Assembly (NCBI RefSeq): GCF_036417845.1
Contig: NC_089980.1
Coordinates: 58,836,501-58,900,500 of the forward strand
Direction of reading: 5' to 3'
Length of the DNA: 64,000 nucleotides
From: Apteryx mantelli
Lineage: Eukaryota; Chordata; Aves; Apterygiformes; Apterygidae
Shown here in pieces: positions 26,501 through 39,525 of this stretch. Numbering within the stretch: the first letter of the stretch is position 1; each line of letters opens with the position of its first letter. Below the pieces are notes generated by a model, which worked only from the letters and a program-made list of their open reading frames with translations, was not told the origin of the DNA and searched no databases. The translations under genes and the position numbers were made by a program.

Positions 26501-27951
26501 AATTTGATTTACAAGTGGGATCAGTCCTCTGAAAACAGTAATATGTGGTCTGACATTGCAGACTGGAATTAATGACTGGACTACAGAGAACTGGTACCAC
26601 AATGATGACCAATGTTGGGAGAATCTTTAAAAGGCATTCAAAGAGCAGAGATTTATAGCAGGGCTGTAGAGCTCTTCAGAGCCATACAAGTGAGCAAAGA
26701 AGATTCCTCAGAACAAGTCACTGCCTTGCAGAGAGAAGGATAAATTTCAACTCCATTGAGTTTTAACAGCAATGGCAGACACTGAAGTGCACTGGATTCA
26801 GAAAGCATGACTTTCAAATTACATCCGTAATGGCAAAGTGTTCAGAATATGAGAAGACATGTTCTTTTAATAGTCTTCTGGGTCTTGCGTGGATCTAACC
26901 TGGGGATCCCATTAGCACTGTGTGACGCGTCACATGCACTCAAAGACACAGGGGTTACAGGGATATGGCTATGCTGACTCCCTCCCATTCACAGGGCAGC
27001 ACCACGTTTGACACTGCTATAATAGAAGTTAACTAGAGAAAGGAAAACTAAATACCACTATAGATATCATTTCAGTCAATTACACCTCCTGCATCCAGTC
27101 TCTTCTGCAAGGTTCAGACTTGGTGGAGACACGCTCCTCTGAGTCCTCATTTCAGACTATATTAAATCAAAAGCACAAAGTACATTGCCTACACAAAGTA
27201 ATTATTCTCTCCAACAGCTTGCTTTTTGCTTCCTTTTCTCCTGCTTTTGCAAATAGGTGAATTTCATCTCAGATGAAGGATCTTAGTGAATCTGAGCCTT
27301 ATACTTCAGCCACACTATGCGCTACAGTATCTGATGCTGCACTTGAGAACAGTCGAATCAGTCTCTCCTTTGCTTTCCAGCGACTTGCTCTGCAGAACAG
27401 TCCTCAGATTTCTTCACTGGCTTCAGCAGATTTAGCATACACAAACCAGGAGTCTTTCTTCCTTTCTATCACAGTGTCAGCAATAAGTGTTGAGATTCTC
27501 AATTTACAAACCAGCCAAACTCAAGCATTTTTAATTTGTTTTTGGTTTTAGAAGACCTTTGAATTCAACTAGACATATGCTAATGCTTAGATTTTTCCTT
27601 AGGTTTCAATGCAACTGAATCCTTTTTTGGAACATTTGGGCAGATCTTCACTCCTGGTCTAAACTAGCCTTTTATTCCTAGTCAGTGACCTGCTATTCTT
27701 TTAGTATCCAGAGTTACACAAGTCATATGCTAAAAAGCACATCTAATTTGGATAAAACAATTAATACACTAAGACTTCAACACACTGGCTTAGAAAGAGT
27801 CAGCCGTTACATTTGGCTTTCCTGAAATTCCCTATGTCACAATTACATGCTTGAAGCAGCTCATACACCAGAATAAGAAGCTGGAATGAAATTCAAAGGT
27901 AAAGTAGCCAACAGCCAGTACCTTTTAAAGAACTGCAGATAATGGTTGTTT

Positions 27952-27957
<6 letters not shown>

Positions 27958-27988
<31 letters not shown>

Positions 27989-28000
27989 CACACACACACA
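27958..28000. repeat. (TG)14-AA-(CA)6 palindromic microsatellite
   Basis: A TG tract (27958-27986) is followed after two A residues by a CA tract (27989-28000), so the two arms are reverse complements and can form a hairpin or cruciform as well as Z-DNA. It lies in ARID4B intron 2. Confidence 0.9.
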
Positions 28001-31000
28001 AAAACATCACCATGATCACTTACAGTCATCATTTTTACAGTGTAACTATTAGAAAGCTGAGATTAAAAGTATTATTCTTTATAGGTACACCTGTACTGCT
28101 CTCTTTGCAAGCTCAAGACAATCTTCCTTCTCCCCATCCCAAAGGGAACACTTCACCACCCTGTTTCCCAAAATACATTTATTTTTCTATCGCATGGACA
28201 CCCAGGAACCATGATCCGTCAGACACAGGATGTTAGAGACTGTACAATTAACAAAGTGCCTGTCTCTTCTTCCCCCAATTCTAGCTTGGGGGAAAACATT
28301 CATATCACTAGACAATTGCATACCTGTGGCATATTCCTGCTGTCCAAACAAACACTACTGTAGTTATTTCTATTTCAGGTTCAGTACATTGTAACAAGAC
28401 ACTTTCAGTTTCACAAATGCTCTTCAATAGAAAGGCTTCCACAAATCTCAGAGATAGTGATGCAATGTATGCTACAGAAACTTTCCTTCACTATTTTAAC
28501 TAATGATTCCAAATATTTAGCAAAATACACTCTAGCTAAGCTAGACTTCTAGCTAAGCTACTATGGGTAAGGCAGAATTTTAAAAGCCTTGCTTTGAGAA
28601 AATACTGTATTGAACTACTATAGTCTTCTGACAGCAAGAATGTAGATGCTTATTTTGTGCGGCATACTCTTCTTTCAAAAGGGCAGTTCCTCAAACCATT
28701 AAGTAAGCTTTAGCTCAATCATTTTTCTTATAGGGCTGGGAAGGACAAGTCTCCCCATGGAATGCTGAAGAAAAAAAGAAGAGGAAAAGAAAAGAGGGAA
28801 GAAAAAAAAAAAAAAAGGACTGAATAGCTTCCAATAGTTAAACTCCTCTAAATGAAATAAATTTGTATTTCAAGCTTCACACCCTGTGTGAGTTTCAAGA
28901 AAGAATCAAGAAATTTCAAATTTAACTTTCACATACCTCTCCCCAATTTGTAGCTTTCTAACAGATGCTGTAGCCTGTGCTTCCTACTAGGTTCTCACAG
29001 CCTCACCACTTTATAATTAAGCCCCTGATGATCTGCTTAATATCTGGCACATTCTTGGGGCACAGATCTGCTCAACACATAGCCAATCTTGACAGTCAGG
29101 CAAGCAAGGAGGAAAAAAAAAAAAGTTTCTCTGCACCTCTCAATAATGTTTACTCTATCAGTCAATTGTGCAAATGCTCTAAGTTAAAACAAAAACTACA
29201 CGGGAAACAATTCACAGACTAGCATACAGCACTAACACTTTCTACGGCTACTGAACTATGCCATAACGGAATCAGAATCTATTTCTGCACCTACATCAGT
29301 TCAGAGCATGCAGTGAAGTAAGCTATCTTCAAATCTAGGTAAAGCTGCTAAATAAACTCTAAATAAACTGAATCTGTCCTATGTGTATTTCATGTTATGA
29401 ATGGAGTCTAAAGAATAAAAACACAGATGCTCCAGACAAAAAATAAATCAGCTTAAAATCTTCCCTAAACACCTAATAATATACCATGGCTCTGACAGGC
29501 ATCCGAACCACTGCTTCAAATGTTATTTTCCTTGCAAAGGAAATTGGCATATAGACTGGTAGAATCCATACTTAGAAAAGCTTTCTACTAGAAAAGCAAG
29601 ATGTTCTTTCTAATCAGATTACTAAACTCTGCAATGAGACTCCTAGAACTGAAAGGCCATACAAATTATCTGCATATCCCACTTACTGTTGGCATTTCTT
29701 TTGATTATGCTGGCAATGTCTTCTGAAGGAAGATGGATATAGTTCAGTAGACTCTACAATTTTAGATGGGTAAAAAAGAACTGACTCAAATCTCAAATCC
29801 ATAATTTTTTTTGCCTTTTTTCCCCTTGTAAAAACTTCAATGATCCTTTGTAAAATTATCTGATAGAAGAATATTCCCAATTTTCCATAATTCCTAACTC
29901 ATAGAACTCTAACAAAAGCAAGCACATGCACAAACTTCTCTCCTATCAACACATTTTCTAGAAATACCACTGACCAAGTATTCCTGTTTAACATTAAGAA
30001 GAGTATTACACAACAGCTGAGCACTTCTCTTTTTTATCTGTCTCCACAACAGCATTCATCTACCAGACAAAGTTCCTCTTCATGTAAATGTAGAGGTTCA
30101 GTATTCAAGCTTTACGCTTGTGAAAGAAGGTCTGGGTTTTTAAAAAGACACTAAACATAACCAATACAGCAATATCAAAGTTAGAGATATAAGCTTTTCC
30201 TGTTCAACTAAGTACTACTCTTTGAAAATTCTTGTAAGAATTTTTATCAATAACATAGCAAACCAAAAATGCAACCATCAGAAGCAATGTGGATATTAAA
30301 AAAAAATTAACCAATTGAAGACATGTTAAAAAGAGAACTGCCAAGTACTGCATAATTCTGAATACTTTAACATACTTTAAATGTAAAAGTGCTACAGAAA
30401 AAAACAAGAGGCCCACCTTACAACTAGAGAAAATAAGAACTGTATATACAAGCAGCTAAGCATTCAACTAGGTTACCTTTCAAAAAAAAAAAAAAAAAAA
30501 CCTTTAATGAATTAAATAACCTAAATTACTTGTTTCATACCTTTTATCCCATTTAACTACCCAGAATGCTTCAGTTGCTTTGGCTACTGATTGCTGCACC
30601 TGTTTTCAAAACATCTTCAGCTGGCTTAGCCTGTGACTAACGGCAGCCATTTCCAGGGAATGGCTATTTAAGGAAAGATCCTTGATATGATTCCATAAAA
30701 CTCTTTGTCATACTGAAGAACAGAGAGTAAAATTTTTGAAGCTGCATAAGTGATATTACACTTTATACACTGCTTTCAAGTGTGCTGAAGCTATTCTGTA
30801 AAGGCCAGTTACTTCTTAAAAGTCTTTAAGCCTCTTACATTAAAGCCTTCATTTTTAGCCTCTTTTCAAAAAGTAACACTGAGGATTACTAAAGTAAAAG
30901 AAAAAAGTCTGTCCAAGTTTTACTTGCTAGTTTTCTGTACATCATCTATTCTACTGTTATTCTCCACATAAAGTCTCATTCTGTCCTCTGAAGTTCTGCA

Positions 31001-34000
31001 AGAGGCATCCCCAAGAGGCCTCCCACGGCCAAGCCAATGCAGCATTCCTCCAGTGACTACTGTATCAATAAAACACCAGTATAGCTCTGCCACATCAGCA
31101 GGTTGCAGTATCAACTACATTTGTCAATGGATTTTTAATTAATTACTTTCCTGATCAACAACAGTTTTCTCAAGCCTAAGAAGATAATTGATGACATCAC
31201 CTTCTCACATAGACAGCTCAAAGAATAAAAATCTTCCAAGACTGCCGTATGACTAATCAGCCCACTCTAACACTTACTTTCCTAGAAATCCTGTTTATCA
31301 TCACTACTAGAAGCAGAATATCTGGCTGAACAATCCACATCAGCCCTTCTAAGCAATTGACACGTGCCCACGTAACTCGTCACGTACTCAAATGCAATGT
31401 CACTTTAAGAGGCACAAAAGCTGTATTAACAGAAACTTCCACACACAAGAAAAGACATGTTGTGATTCCTTTGAGACTAAGGAGTTTTCTTATAAGCACA
31501 GGGAAGTCCCACTTGCAGATGGCAGTAAAGTATTTCCAAGTATTTTTTTTCTTTCCAATTTTAATTTTGAACAAGCATAGTAAAGACATCCAGCGACAGC
31601 AATAAGATAGCAAAGTTCTGGAAGTGTATCTGGATAGGCATGGAATAAGGCATCTGAAGTTCACCACCTTATGATATTTCTATGAAGATAACAAAAACTA
31701 ATTTGTTTCCTCAGAATTCCAACTAACTAAATACACTATACATAGCTACAGAAACTTAATCAGGCTAGCTTTAAGTATCATGAATGACTTTTATACCACA
31801 AAACATCCTATGTTTGATATACTTATTCTCAGACCATAATTAAAATTTTATTACACCATTTCAAATATTCAATTAAGTGCTGTTACACAACAAATTATTA
31901 CAGTCAGAAATAGGTAGGACTGTTCTCTATTTTAAAGCAAAACAGCTTAAGTATAATTTTGCTGAACTGAAATCAGTAGTACTGCAAAGATACAGAAAAT
32001 ATTATTCCCTAGCCAAAACAGCCTTCATCTCATTTAAACCTGACCTGCTACCACTTGAGTTGCTACCAAGATGTTACTAATGCTGCATACGTTACTAATG
32101 AAAAAAAAAAAAGAGGAGTCTGTCACGGGGCATATACACGTATTTCTCTGTCATCAACAGACTATTATTACGCTGTCATCAAAAGAGAATTTTTCTTGCT
32201 ATATGGAATGTAAGTCATTCAGTTTGCTTGCCTCTATGAAACCTGAATCAGCCTACATTAGTAAGTATACATATAAGTATATACCCTGTATTATTAGACA
32301 AAAATCAATGTATAAAATAAGTAAGAGCTTTATTTTAATACAGTGAAATACTTTTAACCAATCAATCCACACATTTTGGCTACCATTAGGCAAAGTAAAT
32401 TGAAATAAGAGTATCAGCTGCACAGCCAAACATTTTTCAACAAAGAAAAAAGGAATTACTGCAGACAGACATCTGATAATAGGTACTAATGCTTTCTGGA
32501 ACTTAAATTATTCTGAGGAACACAGTTAGAATACCAGCCCCAGAAACCTTATTCCCAAAATGGATTGAGAATAGTAGAATAGATTTGAACAGTATGACTC
32601 TTTTCAGGTTCTAGCCCATATATACAATACTGGCCATCATTGGTACATCATCTTTTGTACTACTACTTTTTTAGAAACATAAAAGCCATATTAGTAATTT
32701 GTGAGGAATGAATCCAAATTTAAATGTCTCTTAATCTGTCTAACATAGCAAGAAAATAGGCACAAAATTTCCACAAAGGAGACAAAAACAGTGCACAGTT
32801 ACCCAGATCATGTCCTAGGACAAAATGTATGTGGATGATCATTTTAAAGTTCGGTAAGAACACCTCAGGTTGAGTCTGCATTCACAAAATGGGAATGACC
32901 TAAAGTTTAATTATTTACTCCATTTCTTTCCTGTTCCAGGCAGCAATATACTGGTGCATACCATACCCTAATTTTTAAACTATAAAACAGTCTTAGTGAC
33001 ATTAAAGTACATCACGATCTCCATTGATGCACACCTATCATGACAAAATTCCAAAGAAACTAAAGTGGAAATTTATAAAGATAGAGCTATGTTTTAAAAA
33101 GGGCTTTTATATTTTTACAAGCACAAAGATTAACAATTATGTATTATTTCTAAGTTTAGTGATTTGAGGTAACATTAGTTTAATATTATAGCAATATCTG
33201 TCTATATTAGAATAAGGAGTGCAACAAAATAAGTTGCAAAGTGAAAACATATATTCCATTAGAAATTCCTGATTTCTGAAAGGCTAGTGTAACATGTACT
33301 AAATTTCCAACATGTCTCAGCCCTTTATTTTTGCTCCCAGGATGAGAAGTTTATACTAACCTAAGTGTCACAACATTAACAAAAAGATTAACCTAACACT
33401 CTTTCACTGATACACTCATATATTGTAAGGGTCTATCCTCCACCATTATAAATTAATTTAAAGCATTCTTTGTGATCTTAGAAGAATGTATTGTGCAATT
33501 ATCTTTAGGAAAATAGGAAGTGGACTATTTTAAATGCACAAACAAGAGATTTAGCCCTTTCAGGACAGCTGAAAATCTGAAGGAAAAAAATTATCACAGT
33601 GGATCAAGGTGCCCAGCTACAAACTGAAACACTTTTTTTTTTTCGCTTTTTCACATTTTCTTCTCATTTGAAAAAAAAAGACTCCTTACTATGTTATTTA
33701 TTACCAGCTGAAAGCTTATACAGATACATTTAGTTCTGAATTTTACTGAAGCCAAATTCCATTTCCTTGCTCTTAGGAGGACCAGTGTAAACAATGAACA
33801 TTAGGAAACTGGAGGGGTGTCTAAGAAGGCAAAGGGGAAGGATCCGGGGCGAAAGCTCAGTAAGAACACTAAATGTCATCCAAATTTTTGCATCAGGTTA
33901 CTGGTAATAAAAGGAAGTGTCATACACCTTTTTCTTTTATGCTCTCCAACTGGCCTAACTCCCTAACTGTCAATGGATCCCCACTAATCTACACATAAAT

Positions 34001-34444
34001 AATAAGGGCCTTCTTAACACACAGAGAATCAAAAGCCTGACTGCTATTTCCTTTGATTTCCTCATCAAGGTAGGAATGACATAATTTCTCCTAAAATTAT
34101 AGTTTTACCACCCCATTTTGATTTGGAATAAGGTTAGCACAATCACTTAACTCTTTCACCCACAGGTAAAAATACCTACTGTCAGATGCTTTAACATAAA
34201 TATTAGTTGCATGAAGACTGTCACCTTTACAGAACAAGAATTTAGTGTTTATAAATCTTTTGTTCTGCAGAAAATACTACCAACTCTTCCTCTAGTTTGG
34301 GGGAAAAAATTTTTAATTGAGTTTTTTTTTTTTTTACAAGCATGGAAAAGAACTTTTAATTAGGTAAAAAAAAAAAGTAATAAGCTTAAGGTTGCTTTCC
34401 TCAAAAAAATACTTAAGATACTTTCATTTTCTGTGCCTAATAAC

Positions 34445-34496
34445 TATCTATTCTTTAAATTTAAATACCTATTCTTTAAATATCTATTCTTTGAAA
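34445..34496. repeat. Short imperfect direct repeats (CTATTCTTTAAAT)
   Basis: Three near copies of a 13-mer spaced by 8 and 2 bp; the third differs (CTATTCTTTGAAA). Low-complexity AT-rich intronic sequence. Confidence 0.75.
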
Positions 34497-37400
34497 ACCT
34501 CTCCATCTTTGAGCTTGAAATCAATGTTTATCATACCAAAACCTAAGTCTTATTCCTACCTTCAAGGGACATTACCAATTCCATTTAATCCTTTCACTCA
34601 ACAGCTTCTAGAAAACATGGTCATCAAACCTATAGAAAAATGCAGTGTTCTATCTGAGAAGTAAGCCTAGGAAAATCTCTATAGCTATTTCATGTGTAGA
34701 CAGTTTACAAAAGGTTTTGTCTAATGACTGCCAACTGCTATCTTGGGGGAGGGATGGAAAGGAGGGGGTGTTCACCAGCAGTTTAAGCCAATCTAAATCA
34801 GTCTAGGTGCACTTTTGTTCTCCTCTGCTTCTTCTGTCCCCATGCTAGAGACCAGCCAGGTCAGGACCTGCTGTAATTGAAAAGTGTATATATATTTAAT
34901 TGTTGTGGAGTTCATTTCAGTTTGAATCAGTCCATCCTGGGACCACACAAATGGACTGCTGGCATAGAAGGCTACTGGAATAAACAGCCAGGAGTAGAAG
35001 AGAAAGATAAGCCCGCCTTCTTCCATGACTGTACAAGCTTAATTTGGCAAACAACTTAAGAAACCAAATCCTTTGGTGTAGGTTGTTGGGGGACAAGCCA
35101 ACATTTTAAACAATGACAGAAACAGCAAACCCACTCTCCTGCCTAAGAACAGGTTTATTCACCGGTTAGTCCAACCTGTGTGATCTGCTCTACAATAGAG
35201 AGGTCTAGAGTACTAACATGTTTGCATTCCCGTTTAGCTTGAACCACAAGTGATGAACACTCTCTCTAAACAGAGTACTCTTTAAAGGGGTCTGCAGAGG
35301 TCTCCATAAAGATTCTACATAATTTGGGAATTCCGGAGTCTTATAGCTCTTCTCTTTGGCATACTGGCCTCTTCACGCCACAGAGCAAATACTGCCTCAA
35401 AGACAAAAGCAATGGGAGTAAACAGTAACTCCAGGTTAACTGGAGATGACTACTCCTTTCATTCACAGTGAGGCAAATGCATCCTCGTAGGGGGCACTGC
35501 AATGTTTCTGCTTAGCTCCTAAGAAAAAACATCCTCAAGCATGCTCCCCCACAGATCTGGGGAACCCCAAAATAGGGCTCCATATACAAGTACAGTTAAT
35601 GTACTCCCGCTCAGGAAGTCTCTGGCATACAGGGGTCACACATAATGCAGACTGGTCATCACCTCAGTTCTAATTTTCTGCAGGTAATTCTGCAACACTC
35701 CCCACCACCCTGCTCTGACAGTCTCACAGCTGCTTTTCCAGAGCTTGTATATAAACACTTCTTGCTAAACAGGTCATGACTGCTTTATATGCTAGTCTCC
35801 AAGTAAAAAAAAAAAGTGCTTTATTGAATTTCTTCCCCGGTTCAAACTAACTTTTGGAAGGAAAATGGAAGTCTCATCACATAGAGCATATCACAGTGGC
35901 TTGAAGTCTTTTCCATCCTTGAATCCCCTGAAATACTCTCATCTAGTCACCCCATGTTAATGAATACCAAAAGAAGGAAATGTATGACTTTCCATCAAAA
36001 CCTTTTTAAATAATGATTCTAAAACTTACTAAATCACTAAGATTTACTTTATGGATAGGGCTTAACAATCTTCCTTAGTTTCCAGAAGGCCTTTAGAAAT
36101 CATCCACAAATCCATTCCACACACACAGAAACAAATATCCAGTAAGTAATGGTAGACACAATAACTGGACAACACTGAAAGCACTAAATGGGAAATGCAG
36201 AAGACAAGTATTTATTACTAAAGCACACCAACTAAAGAGCAAGCAGCACAACAAGCCCTGACTTACCAACATTTCTCAACTCTGACCTGTATCATATTTA
36301 AAGTAAGAACAGCTCAAAGTCCATGTTTATTCAGACTTGCACATTTCTGTAAAAATAGCTGAAGTGCCTGTTATAGTAAGCACAACTGTATAGCGCCTAG
36401 TATTGCATTTCATGAGAGGTTAACTACTTTCAGATAAGTACTGAACTGATAAATAATCTAACAGTTGGAAGGTTCTGTATCCCATAACTGTGCCAAGTAA
36501 ATTTAAGTTCTATATTTTCCTATAAAATTTAATTGTTATCTTTTCCAAATGAGGAAATCTCAAACTCTATGTATTTGCATTCTGCAGCCTACTATAAAGG
36601 CATATATTTTTAATGGAAGAGTGTGTATCGGTAAGATTTAAACAAAAAAATTTTGCAGCTAGTTTGTGAAAAGAGTATCATTTCTGCCTTTCTCCAAGTT
36701 ACCGTTTTTTTCTAATTTACATACCAGTGAAACTTTCAGTCTATGTATTCAATAGTGATTATAAAGCTCAACATCTCAAAAAACCTGCATTTTCTTTTGA
36801 AAGACCTCAACTACAATGCAGAATAGTTTCTTAAAAAATACAATGTGTATCACTCAGTATACTTCTGCACTGCACGTTTACAATACTTGCAGCATCACAT
36901 TACAAAGGAAACTGAATAACCAGCTTGAAGTGTTCTAACGAAGATATACATATTCATTACTCTGCTAGTATTTTTCTTAGACAGTATCCCAACACAATAC
37001 TTATATTGTTGTGAGAGTGTTGATCAAAAATCCTTCACCAAGTTGGAAGTTACACAAGTCAATTTACTTTCTTAATTCTCATAGTTTATTAAAACTTCAC
37101 TCTTCTCGGCCTAAGGTGGCTTTTTCCCCCAAGTGGTCTAATTTAACTAAATTAACTTTGAGTCCTTATCAACACACCCACCTACTGAATAGTCACACAT
37201 GCACAAAGATGCAGCTTTGAATTCAGTACTTCCATGTTGTTTAGCTGCTGTAAAATATACTAAGATTAGCATTTCAAAAGTGCAAATAACCCATCTCAAA
37301 ATAGCTTAGATTATTCCAACATGACTTGTAATTGCTTGGTGCAAGTGGTGTTTGCTTTCCTTTCTACATAATTACACAAGCATGAGGAAGTCAATAACTG

Positions 37401-38369
37401 CCTCTGATCACTTGTTCAAACTGGAACATCAGGACAGAATTGAAGAGAATCATTTTTCATAATGCAGAAACAAATGACAGGGGAAAACCACCTCTTAAGA
37501 CTTACCTGTTCTCCTACCTCTAACACAAAAACTACCCTGGTGGTAGTACTCCTCTACAAATCTCCATACCGCTGTAGTTCAGATAGTTAACCAGAAAGTG
37601 AAAGGTCACTACATTCCATGACTAGTTTCCAGCCTGCATAAGAGCAATAGGACTTTCAGCTAACTTGTGCTGGAAGTTGGAAATTAGCAACTGAAAAATT
37701 TACTAGACATTTCACTTTTGTCCTCTGAATATTGGCAAAGAACAAGAGCAGCAGACTGGACTGGCTTCAAGGGAAAGCAGTTACAACATCAGTGTGTACC
37801 AGTGATCTCTGTAGAGAGCTAGGGAGGTCGCTAGAAAAAGCTACTGAAACCATAATGTAAATTTAGGATGAATTAAAAACAAAATCCCCACAAACTGTAC
37901 ATATTATTTCCTTTATTTGTTAGTGTGGCAGTTTTGTGTAAGGACTCAGCAACATCTAGGGCTACCAAATTCAAATATCTACAGCATTAAATATTTTGTA
38001 TTTAATGGACTAAAAACATTAACATGTAAATAAGCATAAAAACATTTAAACAATCATCTCAAATCAGTGAATTCATAGAGCATTGCTCTGGGTCATTCTG
38101 GGTCATTCACTATTCACTATTCTTATCTTCATTTGGCAGCAAGTGAACTTTTAAACTACAGTGGGTATATTACCCTCATTCACATATTTAAATATCAAGC
38201 AAATACCATGATAGATGTTAAAAAAGGAGCATTTACAGTATGTTTACAGAACAAATCATCAGTGAAACTGAGTTTGTGTTTATTTCTTTCTTTAAAAGCA
38301 GAAACTCTGCTCTTTCCAGAGTTTATTCACTGACTTGGAAAAAAATTAAAAACAAACTGTAACAGTATT

Positions 38370-38401
<32 letters not shown>

Positions 38402-38428
38402 AATATATATATATATATAAAAATATAA
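38370..38428. repeat. (TG)n(TA)n compound microsatellite
   Basis: About 13 TG units run directly into an AT-only alternating stretch ending near 38428. It lies 110 bp before the large polypurine array, so two structure-prone repeats are clustered. Confidence 0.9.
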
Positions 38429-38540
38429 AACTACCTAGAATCATCTGCTGGCACACAATTACTTCGATAATAATCAGATTATACAAGCTTCCAAAGCATA
38501 CTTAATATGGAAAGATGTTATGCAAAAGGTGCTTAAGCTT

Positions 38541-38989
38541 AAAAAAAGAAAAGGAAAAAGAAAAGGAAAAAGAAAAGGAAAAAGAAAAGGAAAAAGAAAA
38601 GGAAAAAGAAAAGGAAAAAGAAAAGGAAAAAGAAAAGGAAAAAGAAAAGGAAAAAGAAAAGGAAAAAGAAAAGGAAAAAGAAAAGGAAAAAGAAAAGGAA
38701 AAAGAAAAGGAAAAAGAAAAGGAAAAAGAAAAGGAAAAAGAAAAGGAAAAGGAAAAGGAAAAGGAAAAGGAAAAGGAAAGGAAAAGGAAAGGAAAAGGAA
38801 AGGAAAAGGAAAGGAAAAGGAAAGGAAAAGGAAAGGAAAAGGAAAGGAAAAGAAAAGGAAAAGAAAAGGAAAAGAAAAGGAAAAGAAAAGGAAAAGAAAA
38901 GGAAAAGAAAAGGAAAAGAAAAGGAAAAGAAAAGGAAAAGAAAAGGAAAAGAAAAGGAAAAGAAAAGGAAAAGGAAAGGAAAAGGAAAG
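38541..38989. repeat. 449-bp pure polypurine array (A/G only), (AAAAGG)-type
   Basis: Every base of the plus strand is A or G. The array is built in blocks: a 12-mer AAAAAGAAAAGG to about 38740, a 6-mer AAAAGG block to about 38775, an 11-mer AAAGGAAAAGG block to about 38850, then an 11-mer AAAAGAAAAGG block to about 38970. On the ARID4B transcript it is an uninterrupted C/U tract. Because the unit is not a multiple of three and lacks stops, it produces long fake Lys/Glu and Phe/Pro/Leu open frames in both directions; these are not genes. Confidence 0.95.
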
Positions 38990-39389
38990 TCCTAACTGCA
39001 ACATATGAAGTTCTCTGGCCCAGACCACCGTCAGAGGTAGTTCAACAGGGGGAAAAGGCTTGATTTAGTGGAACATCATAGTAACAACCATAATTATTCC
39101 AAGACTTGCATACTTATTTTAAGACATATTTCAAGACTGTAGTCTTTGCAGTTCATGTGAGGACCACTTAGCAAGCTAAAATTGCTAGTTTATACAGGGG
39201 ACTTTATTTACTTGGATAAAGTTGGGTTACAGTGGGGAGAACAATGATGCCACCAGCTATGGAGGTGGTAAGCTGTTAGGAGACAGCACACTTCTGTTGT
39301 CTCAGAGGGTTCCAAAATGCAAATAAGAGCACGAGTGACTTTTAGCTGTCTATCAATAAAACTTGGCACTCTTCCCAAATATATCTGAG

Positions 39390-39525
39390 AGTGTTTTACA
39401 AAGAATGATAAAACGTTCTATCCATACTACATAGATGGGAAAAATGAGTCAGTAAAGCTACATGAGTTGTTCAAGTTCACCCAGAGAGACAAAGATACGG
39501 GCAAGGAATCCAGTTCTAAAGCTGT
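39390..39525 (+). repeat. Probable MIR/L2-type ancient repeat relic
   Basis: The words ATAGATGGGAAAAATGAGTCA, GAGTTGTTCAAGTTCACCCAG and GGCAAGGAATCCAGTTCT follow the order and spacing of the MIR/L2 shared segment (gatggggaaactgag..cttgcccaaggtcac..gggatttgaaccc). It is highly diverged, as expected for an amniote-age element. Family assignment is by memory of the consensus; boundaries are approximate. Confidence 0.5.

Noticed and set aside
31357..31667. Cys/His-containing open frame resembling a zinc finger at first glance
   Set aside because: The spacing does not fit C2H2 fingers, and overlapping frames on both strands suggest chance.
38474..39063. Long Lys/Glu- and Phe/Pro/Leu-rich open frames on both strands
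   Set aside because: They are translations of the polypurine array, which simply lacks stop codons; there are no splice signals and no conserved sequence.
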